Below are positions 24,262-30,075 of a stretch of DNA of 39,790 nucleotides, piece by piece. The translations under genes and the position numbers were made by a program. The stretch is from IMG/VR virus record IMGVR_UViG_3300042691_014559, positions 1-39,790 of that record; one strand, written 5' to 3'. This DNA is from a virus. The notes below the pieces were generated by a model. The model was not told the origin of the DNA and ran no database searches. It saw only the letters and a list, made by a program, of their open reading frames with translations. Positions within the stretch are counted from its first letter, which is position 1; every line of letters begins with the position of its first letter.

Positions 24262-24564
24262 GCCTGCTTTTTCTTGCAGTCGATCTAATGCAGCAGCGCG
24301 GCGATCTGCTTTATATTGTGCATTTGCTCGCTTTACAGTTGCAGACAAATCGCTGACCATTGCTTTGCCAATGCCGCCAACTTTTGTAAGAGTCACACCC
24401 TTACCCATACCAGCGCAAGTGTCACCCGTGGTGCGATCCGATTCTTTAACATTACCAAGCGCAGATCCAGTGCCATGTTGTGATTGACGCTGCCACAGTT
24501 CGCCTCTGCGAGGACCGCGAGTAGGCAGTTTCTTAACAGTGAATTGCATTTGATTAGTGCTCAT
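24256..24564 (-). CDS. Hypothetical basic protein (102 aa)
   Basis: First ATG in repeat copy 6, second Met at codon 6 (MQFTVKKLPTRGPRRGELWQ). The protein is basic and low in aromatic residues, with a glycine-rich centre (CAGMGKGVTLTKVGGIGKAM) and a K/R-rich C-terminal helix (KRANAQYKADRRAAALDRLQ). Nucleic acid binding is plausible from charge alone. Composition differs sharply from the acidic neighbours. Confidence 0.7.
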   Translation of the reverse strand: MSTNQMQFTVKKLPTRGPRRGELWQRQSQHGTGSALGNVKESDRTTGDTCAGMGKGVTLTKVGGIGKAMVSDLSATVKRANAQYKADRRAAALDRLQEKAGN

Positions 24565-24600
24565 ACTACTAGGACGCTTTCGAGGTGAGTAACTTTAATC
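24564..24600 (-). repeat. Intergenic junction element, copy 6
   Basis: TACTACTAGGACGCTTT, then CGAGGTGAGTAACTTTAATC. It carries an ATG of the 102-residue gene. The stop of the upstream 108-residue gene is 12 bases outside. Confidence 0.92.
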
Positions 24601-24611
24601 GGCAGAGAGTT

Positions 24612-24938
24612 TCAGTTCCTCATGAGGGCAAGTGCAGAATCTTCGCTAATGCTATCCTCAGGCAGTTGGACATTGCGAGCACAGGAGATTGCATCAGCAA
24701 AGTTATTGAAACTACCGAAGGATTTCTGACTACCAGACCAGCAACCTTTGTATTCGTAGATCATTGCTTCCACAGAGAATACATCACCTTTAGTATCACA
24801 ATCGACACTGTGCTTGATATAAACTTTCCCGTCATTTCGGGTGTACTTATCAAACGTATTGCTCTTGAAAGTACGGGAGAAGTCAGTTACAAACTCAGCA
24901 GCGAGATTGATGCTTTTGTGGAAGAGAGTTTCAGTCAT
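24612..24938 (-). CDS. Hypothetical protein (108 aa)
   Basis: Starts MTETLFHKSINLAAEFVTDF, 27 bases beyond repeat copy 7. The central part (KVYIKHSVDCDTKGDVFSVE, then YEYKGCWSGSQKSFGSF) looks like an antiparallel sheet, and a helix NFADAISCARN follows. No family is recognised. A clear single-gene unit between two junction elements. Confidence 0.7.
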   Translation of the reverse strand: MTETLFHKSINLAAEFVTDFSRTFKSNTFDKYTRNDGKVYIKHSVDCDTKGDVFSVEAMIYEYKGCWSGSQKSFGSFNNFADAISCARNVQLPEDSISEDSALALMRN

Positions 24939-24964
24939 TTAGTGGTTTTTCGTTTGAGTCCTTA

Positions 24965-25001
24965 TACTACTAGGACGCTTTGGAGGTGAGTAACTTTAAT
25001 T
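24965..25001 (-). repeat. Intergenic junction element, copy 7
   Basis: TACTACTAGGACGCTTT, then GGAGGTGAGTAACTTTAATT. The minus strand continues TATAAGGAC, so the ATG is absent and the downstream gene begins 27 bases further. It holds the stop of the 79-residue gene. Confidence 0.92.
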
Positions 25002-25235
25002 CCCCAGAAGATCGTTGGCAACTTCCTCATCATACTGGTCACGGATCTCTTCAATTAACTCCTCCACAGTTTCATAGTCTTTTGTCAGATCATGCACTAG
25101 AGTATCAAATGCAAACTGTTCAAGAGTTTTGTAATCCATGCCGTCGATAATGTGACGGGCATAATTCTCAACAACGGTGGAGAAGTCAGGAGTCATTTCA
25201 GTCATTTTGTTTGTAGGATTGGGAAGGGAGATCAT
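24996..25235 (-). CDS. Hypothetical acidic protein (79 aa)
   Basis: ATG at 25235 follows the stop of the 59-residue gene by three bases; an internal Met at 25205 (MTEMTPDFSTVVENYARHII) is an alternative. The protein is acidic and helical throughout, ending ELIEEIRDQYDEEVANDLLGN (the last 20 residues). No function is recognised. Confidence 0.65.
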   Translation of the reverse strand: MISLPNPTNKMTEMTPDFSTVVENYARHIIDGMDYKTLEQFAFDTLVHDLTKDYETVEELIEEIRDQYDEEVANDLLGN

Positions 25236-25238
25236 TAG

Positions 25239-25418
25239 TTACTGAACTTTGAGTTGATGAACTTGAACGTCGCAATACTGAGAGTCTTTATACTCTTCAT
25301 TGTATTCTTGTTTCATTTCTTCTGCGCGACGATATGCGTCTTCTTCATTATGATACAAACCATAAAGTTCGTCGGGTTCGTATTCATCAAGACGGGCATA
25401 AACTCCGTAGACAATCAT
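25239..25418 (-). CDS. Hypothetical acidic protein (59 aa)
   Basis: ATG at 25418 to TAA at 25239. Sequence MIVYGVYARLDEYEPDELYG, then YHNEEDAYRRAEEMKQEYNE, giving a strand, an acidic loop and a long charged helix. Its ATG overlaps the TGA of the signal-peptide gene (ATGA), so the two are coupled. The function is unknown. Confidence 0.65.
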   Translation of the reverse strand: MIVYGVYARLDEYEPDELYGLYHNEEDAYRRAEEMKQEYNEEYKDSQYCDVQVHQLKVQ

Positions 25419-25555
25419 TTTGCGTTGCAGTAGTTTGGATTAACTTCGCAGAAGCGATCTGCTTGACGTTCTTGATACTCACTCACGGTTGCGATAGCAT
25501 TAGAACCGATCTGAATAGCAAAGAAAAGTGTAGAAAACAGAAGTGCGATTCGCAT
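25415..25555 (-). CDS. Small secreted or membrane-anchored protein (46 aa)
   Basis: ATG at 25555 to TGA at 25415. The first 22 residues (MRIALLFSTLFFAIQIGSNA) have the form of a signal peptide: one basic residue, a hydrophobic core and small residues near a possible cut after SNA or IA. The mature part is about 24 residues with two cysteines (FCEVNPNYCNAK), which could form a disulfide in the periplasm. Such a peptide could act at the host envelope, for example in superinfection exclusion. Confidence 0.6.
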   Translation of the reverse strand: MRIALLFSTLFFAIQIGSNAIATVSEYQERQADRFCEVNPNYCNAK

Positions 25556-25561
25556 TACTAA

Positions 25562-25732
25562 TCAGTCAACAACAGAGTAACAAGCAACCCAGGAAGGAAT
25601 CCCACCTAACTGAAGCGAATCGTTACGGGAATCGCAATAGTTTTGTGCCTCCTTTTCAGAGTAGAAAGGTCCAATATACTCAGGAGAATTGAGAGAATTG
25701 GAATCGAAACGGACGGTGAAAGTGTTGCTCAT
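25562..25732 (-). CDS. Hypothetical protein (56 aa) starting in the junction element
   Basis: ATG at 25732 lies in repeat copy 8. There is no other in-frame Met nearby, so this start in the element must be the one used. Sequence MSNTFTVRFDSNSLNSPEYI, then GPFYSEKEAQNYCDSRN. It has the strand-turn-helix layout (TVRF, GPFYSEKEAQ) of small phage proteins. The stop lies 6 bases before the signal-peptide gene. Confidence 0.65.
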   Translation of the reverse strand: MSNTFTVRFDSNSLNSPEYIGPFYSEKEAQNYCDSRNDSLQLGGIPSWVACYSVVD

Positions 25733-25768
25733 ACTACTAGGACACTTTGGAGGTGAGTAACTTTAATT
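25732..25768 (-). repeat. Intergenic junction element, copy 8
   Basis: TACTACTAGGACACTTT, then GGAGGTGAGTAACTTTAATT. It supplies the only possible ATG of the 56-residue gene and overlaps the stop of the 47-residue gene. Confidence 0.92.
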
Positions 25769-25910
25769 ACTTGAAACTTACGTTCACTCCAACTACCTTT
25801 GCTTTAGGATTGCGAGCAAGTGCAGTTTCGCGGGCGTCTTTTGGTGACGTTGCTTGTACTTCTTCCTTGAAGACTTTGCCGCCAACATATAACTCAACAA
25901 TGTACTTCAT
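25767..25910 (-). CDS. Hypothetical basic protein (47 aa)
   Basis: ATG at 25910 to TAA at 25767. Sequence MKYIVELYVGGKVFKEEVQA, then SPKDARETALARNPKAKVVG: a beta hairpin followed by a helix and a third strand, a compact ferredoxin-half-like layout. The start overlaps the end of the 66-residue gene by 4 bases (ATGA). The function is unknown. Confidence 0.65.
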   Translation of the reverse strand: MKYIVELYVGGKVFKEEVQATSPKDARETALARNPKAKVVGVNVSFK

Positions 25911-26107
25911 AGTGTTTGAAACTCTTGTGCTTCTTTAATGTTAGAATTGAAAAACTTTTGGAAGATAGAATCAATCACAGGATACCATTCTTCGTTAGCA
26001 CTGGGATACCCACATTCTCGTGCTTGATTGAGAAACTTAAGAATACAACTTTCCTCATTAGGAGTGAAATTAACGCGATTGAAAGTGTAACCGTCAGTCA
26101 TAATCAA
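25907..26107 (-). CDS. Hypothetical protein (66 aa)
   Basis: Starts MIMTDGYTFNRVNFTPNEES; M3 is an alternative. A helical centre (CILKFLNQARECGYPSANEE) is followed by WYPVIDSIFQKFF. The start overlaps the stop of the 55-residue gene. No family is recognised. Confidence 0.65.
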   Translation of the reverse strand: MIMTDGYTFNRVNFTPNEESCILKFLNQARECGYPSANEEWYPVIDSIFQKFFNSNIKEAQEFQTL

Positions 26108-26271
26108 ACAGGGGTAACTTCAACAGAACGGATAAGATTTGTGCGATCTTGTGCTAGGTAATCATCAGCAATTTTACCACAAGATGAACGAGACTTGATG
26201 AACCTTTCTTCATAGTAAGTCTCTGCAGTGTTGGGAACTTTGTACTCAATCAGCATACGATAGGTTTTCAT
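26104..26271 (-). CDS. Hypothetical protein (55 aa)
   Basis: ATG at 26271 to TGA at 26104, overlapping both neighbours by 1-4 bases. Sequence MKTYRMLIEYKVPNTAETYY, then EERFIKSRSSCGKIADDYLA. It is strand, helix and strand, ending SVEVTPV. The function is unknown; the coupling at both ends makes it a credible gene. Confidence 0.6.
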   Translation of the reverse strand: MKTYRMLIEYKVPNTAETYYEERFIKSRSSCGKIADDYLAQDRTNLIRSVEVTPV

Positions 26272-26456
26272 TATTTGAAAAAGAATGAGTGAATGTCAGT
26301 CTCTTCGTCATACTGAATGACGAAATCTCCAATCTCTACATTATCACTTTCTTCAACAAGTTGTGCGAACTCAGTGACATTTGAGAAAGGAAGTTGGGGA
26401 ATGATACAATCCCCAAACTCATCAAAAGAATTGACGCAGTTACCAACAAACTTCAT
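26271..26456 (-). CDS. Hypothetical acidic protein (61 aa)
   Basis: MKFVGNCVNSFDEFGDCIIP opens an acidic protein ending IQYDEETDIHSFFFK, with a helix VTEFAQLVEESDNV in the middle. Its TAA overlaps the next ATG (TAATG) and it follows the 82-residue gene by two bases. No family is recognised. Confidence 0.65.
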   Translation of the reverse strand: MKFVGNCVNSFDEFGDCIIPQLPFSNVTEFAQLVEESDNVEIGDFVIQYDEETDIHSFFFK

Positions 26457-26458
26457 AA

Positions 26459-26707
26459 TCAGTAGTGTGCCTCAGAGGTGTCAAGAACTTCGCTGTACTT
26501 AGCGATACCGTCATAGCAACGCTTTGCCATTTCAGAATCACCCTCAGCAACGTAACCTTTCAGAAACTCAAAGCAGTATTTGATACGCTGCTCAGGAGTA
26601 ACTTTAGCGAGTTGCTGTTGCTTACGCTCATAGGCAGCGTTGTATGCAAACATTTCACGATCTTCGAGGGAAATGTTGTGAAACTTGCGGTCAGTAGTGT
26701 TGCTCAT
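26459..26707 (-). CDS. Hypothetical helical protein (82 aa) starting in the junction element
   Basis: ATG at 26707 lies in repeat copy 9. The next in-frame Met is codon 19, so the element ATG is the likely start (MSNTTDRKFHNISLEDREMF). The rest is helical: NAAYERKQQQLAKVTPEQRI, then EFLKGYVAEGDSEMAKRCYD. The pattern is similar to tetratricopeptide-like helix pairs but too short to assign. Confidence 0.65.
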   Translation of the reverse strand: MSNTTDRKFHNISLEDREMFAYNAAYERKQQQLAKVTPEQRIKYCFEFLKGYVAEGDSEMAKRCYDGIAKYSEVLDTSEAHY

Positions 26708-26743
26708 ACTACTAGGACACTTTGGAGGTGAGTAACTTTAATT
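26707..26743 (-). repeat. Intergenic junction element, copy 9
   Basis: TACTACTAGGACACTTT, then GGAGGTGAGTAACTTTAATT. It supplies the ATG of the 82-residue gene and overlaps the stop of the 102-residue membrane protein gene (26742). Confidence 0.92.
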
Positions 26744-27050
26744 ACTTGAACTGTTTGTATAACCAAGCAATCAAACAAATCACTGCAATCGGAACAACAA
26801 TCCACCAGTATTCTACGATCAACCAGATACCAAATAAAATGGCACCTAATATCAAATAACCACCAACATCTCCGTCAGAAGATGTTGAAGAACCACCAGA
26901 ACTTACCTGGCGAAGATTAACAATTTGCTGAACGTCTCCGTGCTTTGCATAGATTTGCTCTTTTGCACCAGAAAATGTTGCTGCCTCCACTTCTGTGTTA
27001 ATCCTACCGACGCGGGAATTAACAAATACTTCTGCTCTCCAAGTTGCCAT
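26742..27050 (-). CDS. Two-segment membrane protein (102 aa)
   Basis: ATG at 27050 overlaps the upstream TAA (TAATG), and AGAGG lies 10 bases before. A soluble N-terminal domain (MATWRAEVFVNSRVGRINTE, then AATFSGAKEQIYAKHGDVQQ) is followed by a Gly/Ser-rich linker near residue 54 and two adjacent membrane helices: YLILGAILFGIWLIV and WWIVVPIAVICLIAWLY. The C-terminus is short and basic. A small membrane-tethered domain acting at the host membrane is likely; the function is unknown. Confidence 0.7.
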   Translation of the reverse strand: MATWRAEVFVNSRVGRINTEVEAATFSGAKEQIYAKHGDVQQIVNLRQVSSGGSSTSSDGDVGGYLILGAILFGIWLIVEYWWIVVPIAVICLIAWLYKQFK

Positions 27051-27313
27051 TACCAAGTACCTCTTTGGACGTGGATTTTGCGAATCTCTTGATAAATGAA
27101 CTGACGAAGTTTAGGTTCGGTAGTGTTATCAAAAGCATAATAAAGACGATTCAAATACTCATCTTGTGTTGCACATTTGATTGTTTCCTTGGTACTCATT
27201 CCAATCTCATTGAGTGTAGAACCTGCCTTAACTTTTTGTTTTCCAAAGTTACCAGTAATGTTACCAGTTGTCCTCAGTTTGGGACGAATCTTTGAGAGGT
27301 TAGAGTAAGTCAT
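27050..27313 (-). CDS. Hypothetical basic protein (87 aa)
   Basis: Begins MTYSNLSKIRPKLRTTGNIT. The N-terminal third is basic and probably extended; the C-terminal half is helical (DEYLNRLYYAFDNTTEPKLR, then IYQEIRKIHVQRG). The ATG overlaps the stop of the TTG-started 58-residue gene (ATGA). The function is unknown. Confidence 0.65.
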   Translation of the reverse strand: MTYSNLSKIRPKLRTTGNITGNFGKQKVKAGSTLNEIGMSTKETIKCATQDEYLNRLYYAFDNTTEPKLRQFIYQEIRKIHVQRGTW

Positions 27314-27486
27314 TCTTCATCTTCCTCATAAGGGAACATTTCGTCATACTCTTCGTCTGTGAGAGTAAGATACTGAACGTTAGCATTTTTGTGCTCTTCA
27401 GCATACACTAACTGGTAGTGTGCAAAGGAAGAAAGATCACTGCTAGCAAACTCTAGCAAACCGTCAACAAAACAAAGATAGTTCAA
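27310..27486 (-). CDS. Hypothetical acidic protein (58 aa), TTG start
   Basis: This frame opens with TTG at 27486, overlapping the TGA of the 86-residue gene by four bases (TTGA), and runs to TGA at 27310. From the TTG it reads MNYLCFVDGLLEFASSDLSS and ends DEEYDEMFPYEEDEE. No ATG occurs before codon 50, so a non-ATG start is needed. The complete fill between coupled neighbours supports it. Confidence 0.5.
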   Translation of the reverse strand: MNYLCFVDGLLEFASSDLSSFAHYQLVYAEEHKNANVQYLTLTDEEYDEMFPYEEDEE

Positions 27487-27743
27487 CGTGCAACAATGTC
27501 AAGAGATTCTAGAAGCATGAACGCAAGTTCTACTTGATTTTGGTCGTCAACCACGGGAATGTTTGAATCAACGAACTCGCTTGCAAGTTCATGCAAAAGT
27601 TCAGTCATTCGCAGGTCAGCATAAGCAAACGTGGCAAACTCATTCTTGAAACCGTCACGCAGAAGTTTGAGAGACTTTGTGACAGTCAGTTCTTTAATTT
27701 CTTCTTGGTATGTCATTTCAGTGTCAGGGGTTGTGCTACTCAT
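27483..27743 (-). CDS. Hypothetical acidic protein (86 aa)
   Basis: ATG at 27743 overlaps the TGA of the 143-residue gene (ATGA); M10 is an alternative. Sequence MSSTTPDTEMTYQEEIKELT, then a helical core (SLKLLRDGFKNEFATFAYAD, LHELASEFVD) and VELAFMLLESLDIVAR. Acidic and probably all-helical. No family is recognised. Confidence 0.65.
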   Translation of the reverse strand: MSSTTPDTEMTYQEEIKELTVTKSLKLLRDGFKNEFATFAYADLRMTELLHELASEFVDSNIPVVDDQNQVELAFMLLESLDIVAR

Positions 27744-28171
27744 TTTGCGTAAAGATAACCACCGCTCCAGTCTGCATTTTCCAGAAGATACTCACGATCT
27801 TTAATCAATCGCAGGTCATAACGAACACCTTTAGCAGGAGATTTCCAAGTGGCAGACTTATATACTTCGCCAGTGTTCTTGTCAATGAAGCAATGAACAC
27901 TGCGGGAACCGCCACCATTAACCAGAATCACTTTGTGATACTTTTTACCAGTCTCAACAGTATAATCAATGTCACACTTGCCAGACTTGAGTTCATCAAT
28001 CTTGCGCTGATGATACTCTTGAGTATCAGGATCATTCACGAACTTTTGGTGCCCGCGAATAGAATACTGACGATAGTTGTCTTTCAGTGCTTCAATCAGC
28101 AGCAGAGTATTCTTGAGAACATTCTCTGCAATCGTTTGTTGTGCTTGTGCTTGCATGGTAAGAGTGCTCAT
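27740..28171 (-). CDS. Conserved hypothetical protein (143 aa)
   Basis: The first ATG (28171) lies in repeat copy 10; codon 6 is a second Met. An N-terminal helix pair (TIAENVLKNTLLLIEALKDN) is followed by a beta-rich domain, KKYHKVILVNGGGSRSVHCF, then IDKNTGEVYKSATWKSPAKG and VRYDLRLIKDREYLLENADW. The phrase KSPAKGVRYDLR is one I associate with T4-like cyanophage proteins of unknown function, possibly related to DNA-binding or nuclease-like small domains. No catalytic motif stands out. Confidence 0.7.
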   Translation of the reverse strand: MSTLTMQAQAQQTIAENVLKNTLLLIEALKDNYRQYSIRGHQKFVNDPDTQEYHQRKIDELKSGKCDIDYTVETGKKYHKVILVNGGGSRSVHCFIDKNTGEVYKSATWKSPAKGVRYDLRLIKDREYLLENADWSGGYLYAK

Positions 28172-28207
28172 ACTACTAGGACACTTTCGAGGTGAGTAAC
28201 TTTAATC
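28171..28207 (-). repeat. Intergenic junction element, copy 10
   Basis: TACTACTAGGACACTTT, then CGAGGTGAGTAACTTTAATC. It carries an ATG of the 143-residue gene and overlaps the stop of the ligase-fold gene (28206). Confidence 0.92.
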
Positions 28208-29126
28208 AACCCCAATTCTTAGCAGCGGTGAAGTTTGCATGAGAGAATACTTCACGATCAACTACCTTAAACATTCCATGTTGATTATGAATGACATAAC
28301 CCTCGTGGAAACTTGCAACGTCCCAAATGAAACATTCAATGTCGTCTTCTTCATGAATGAACAGGAACAGATCTTCTTTGATAGACTTAACCAGTTTCCA
28401 CAAACGGATCAGGTTGATGTCACAATTTGTTTTTTCTGCAATTTCACTTTCATTCACGACCTTTTGCTCACGAATGCAAGCATTGATCTCTTTTTTGATT
28501 TGTGTTGCTTTGTTCGCGCTCACAAACTCACATAGAGTGCTCATTTGCTTGGCAAACTTACACACATCCTCCAAATCTTCACGATAAGGATTCAGCGACA
28601 CGGCAGGTTGCACAAACAAACATTTCTTTGTGCTTGCAAACTTGTTGGTGATAGGGTGTGCTACCATTTCAGGCAGACGATCACCAGTGTAGTAAGTGTG
28701 AGGGCAAATGATAATCTCCTGACGCACAACCTCAGGAAACTTGTAGGTAATGGTATTGGGTTTGAATGTATCAAGACCCTTACCGAAACCAATCCAATCT
28801 CCCTGATACACATTCTTAGTGCGTGGCAGGAAATCCAGGCAGAAAATAAGGATTTGCGTTACGCGAGGTTGACCACCAAAGTGCTCAAATACATCATCCT
28901 CGTTATAGCAGAGGCGAATCTTTTGCTTGTTAAATGCTGCTTTGGTGCAGACAAAAAACTTACCATTCTCAGGATTAGTGCCCCAAACAATAGCAGGAGC
29001 ACCGTCCATCTTGACACTGATAAAACTTTCAGGTTCATAGAACCAATCCAGAACAGAAAGATCACCCGTAAGGATAGAATCTTCAGGGTGTTCAATGTGT
29101 TTGTTTTGCATTGGTTGGTTGCTCAT
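28206..29126 (-). CDS. KxDG nucleotidyltransferase / ligase-fold protein
   Basis: This 306-residue protein has the ordered motifs of the covalent nucleotidyltransferase superfamily (DNA and RNA ligases, capping enzymes): motif I as K39-M-D-G42 in SVKMDGAPAIVWG, a middle segment LIFCLDFLP in the motif III position, motif IV as E275-G-Y-V-I and motif V with K287 in MFKVVD. The N-terminus (HPEDSILTGDLSVLDWF) matches a family of T4-like phage proteins of unknown function (DUF6267-like). Lysine 39 would carry AMP or GMP. There is no OB-fold C-terminal domain, so substrate and even activity are uncertain. It starts in repeat copy 11, with a second Met at codon 6. Confidence 0.7.
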   Translation of the reverse strand: MSNQPMQNKHIEHPEDSILTGDLSVLDWFYEPESFISVKMDGAPAIVWGTNPENGKFFVCTKAAFNKQKIRLCYNEDDVFEHFGGQPRVTQILIFCLDFLPRTKNVYQGDWIGFGKGLDTFKPNTITYKFPEVVRQEIIICPHTYYTGDRLPEMVAHPITNKFASTKKCLFVQPAVSLNPYREDLEDVCKFAKQMSTLCEFVSANKATQIKKEINACIREQKVVNESEIAEKTNCDINLIRLWKLVKSIKEDLFLFIHEEDDIECFIWDVASFHEGYVIHNQHGMFKVVDREVFSHANFTAAKNWG

Positions 29127-29162
29127 ACTACTAGGACGCTTTGGAGGTGAGTAACTTTAATT
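29126..29162 (-). repeat. Intergenic junction element, copy 11
   Basis: TACTACTAGGACGCTTT, then GGAGGTGAGTAACTTTAATT. It carries an ATG of the ligase-fold gene. The stop of the upstream gene lies 4 bases outside. Confidence 0.92.
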
Positions 29163-29165
29163 AGA

Positions 29166-29369
29166 TCAAACTTCCACCAGTTTCCGTAGACGATTGCGAA
29201 TATCAAAGAGTTCCATTTCGTCCATATCTGCAGAATCAAGGTCTACAGGAGCAAACTCTTCAAGATTTACATTGCCATTAGCATAAATGGGAGCATAGTA
29301 CAACTCGTCTCCATCTTCTTGCGACAGAGTATAAACACAACCGTGAGCAGGAACAGTGAGGAAAATCAT
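29166..29369 (-). CDS. Hypothetical acidic protein (67 aa)
   Basis: I prefer ATG at 29369 (MIFLTVPAHGCVYTLSQEDG); the open frame upstream runs through a terminator hairpin. A beta-rich first half is followed by a very acidic stretch (FAPVDLDSADMDEMELFD) and a basic end, RNRLRKLVEV. The function is unknown. Confidence 0.65.
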   Translation of the reverse strand: MIFLTVPAHGCVYTLSQEDGDELYYAPIYANGNVNLEEFAPVDLDSADMDEMELFDIRNRLRKLVEV

Positions 29370-29393
29370 TGAAGTTTTAAGAACAAAGGTACA

Positions 29394-29426
29394 ATAAAGG
29401 AGCACAAGCATAAAAGCAAGTGCTCC
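29394..29426 (-). terminator. Probable terminator, minus strand
   Basis: On the minus strand GGAGCAC and GTGCTCC form a 7-bp stem extended by two inner GC pairs, followed by TTTATTGT. The T run is short, so termination may be partial. It follows the 88-residue membrane gene. Confidence 0.55.
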
Positions 29427-29438
29427 CGTGCCAGTTTA

Positions 29439-29705
29439 TCAAGCAGCAACGCGCTTGCGAGTTTTGGTCACTTTTACCACTTGAGTGGTAGCGGCAGGCA
29501 AAACATTTGCATTGACCACTTCATAAACAAAAGCAGTGAAACGATTCACAATGAAGAGAGTTTGATTAACAAACTTACGAACTTTATTTGCACCATCGTT
29601 TTCATTAAATGCGCGAATCAGAAACTGACTCACAGCAACAATAACAGCAGCGATAGTAGCAAGGTTCTTAACAAGAGTGTCAACAAACTTCCAGTAAAAA
29701 GTCAT
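29439..29705 (-). CDS. Small membrane protein (88 aa) with basic tail
   Basis: MTFYWKFVDTLVKNLATIAA leads into a hydrophobic segment (ATIAAVIVAVSQFLI, about 16-30). A charged loop follows, then a second weakly hydrophobic stretch (LFIVNRFTAFVYEVV), and the end is strongly basic (VKVTKTRKRVAA). It probably inserts in the host inner membrane with the basic tail in the cytoplasm. Its ATG is 38 bases beyond repeat copy 12, leaving a real leader. Confidence 0.65.
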   Translation of the reverse strand: MTFYWKFVDTLVKNLATIAAVIVAVSQFLIRAFNENDGANKVRKFVNQTLFIVNRFTAFVYEVVNANVLPAATTQVVKVTKTRKRVAA

Positions 29706-29742
29706 AGTTTGTGGTAAAAACTGCTGTGAGGAAGAATCCCCA

Positions 29743-29779
29743 CACTACTAGGACACTTTGAAGGTGAGTAATTTTAATT
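29743..29779 (-). repeat. Intergenic junction element, copy 12
   Basis: A diverged copy: CACTACTAGGACACTTT, then GAAGGTGAGTAATTTTAATT. The ATG is changed to GTG and the next gene starts 38 bases away. It holds the TAA of the 53-residue gene. Confidence 0.88.
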
Positions 29780-29935
29780 GACGGGAAGTTTTGCCATTGA
29801 TTTACCCTTCTTGTGATCTGTGATATACTTTCGCGCAGAACTTTCAGTCCTACACAGTTTCTCAAGTTGCTGACCATTGTGGATAATGAGATACTGATTC
29901 CCGTAAGGAATCGCAGCATATGTATCCTTGAACAT
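29774..29935 (-). CDS. Hypothetical basic protein (53 aa)
   Basis: ATG at 29935 with GGAAGGA about 7 bases upstream. Sequence MFKDTYAAIPYGNQYLIIHN, then RTESSARKYITDHKKGKSMA. A beta hairpin is followed by a basic helix. The pattern NQYLIIHNGQQLEKLCRTESSA, here quoted in part only as QYLIIHN, recalls small cyanobacterial proteins, but no family can be named. First gene after the terminator behind the helicase. Confidence 0.6.
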   Translation of the reverse strand: MFKDTYAAIPYGNQYLIIHNGQQLEKLCRTESSARKYITDHKKGKSMAKLPVN

Positions 29936-30025
29936 TGTAAATCCTTCCTTCATACTCTATACTTTCCAATAAATCGTAATTTTGATTGCAGCAGAGGACT
30001 CATAGCACCCTTGCAGTAGAATTGC

Positions 30026-30050
30026 AAAAAAATCAGGGTTTGACCCCTGA
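30026..30050 (-). terminator. Rho-independent terminator behind the helicase
   Basis: On the minus strand TCAGGG and CCCTGA form a stem with a 6-base loop, followed by seven T (30032-30026). It lies 26 bases beyond the helicase stop codon. Confidence 0.88.
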
Positions 30051-30075
30051 CCAGCATATGAGTCTTAGGTGAGAC

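Noticed and set aside
24585-29150. Several plus-strand open frames ending in the same residues (AHTTRTLWR or close)
   Set aside because: The shared ending is just the junction element read on the plus strand (CATACTACTAGGACGCTTTG...). The frames are antisense to well-supported minus-strand genes and have no ribosome sites of their own.
29166-29411. Longer start of the 67-residue gene (81 codons from 29411)
   Set aside because: The extra codons run into the hairpin that probably ends the upstream unit, so the ATG at 29369 is preferred.
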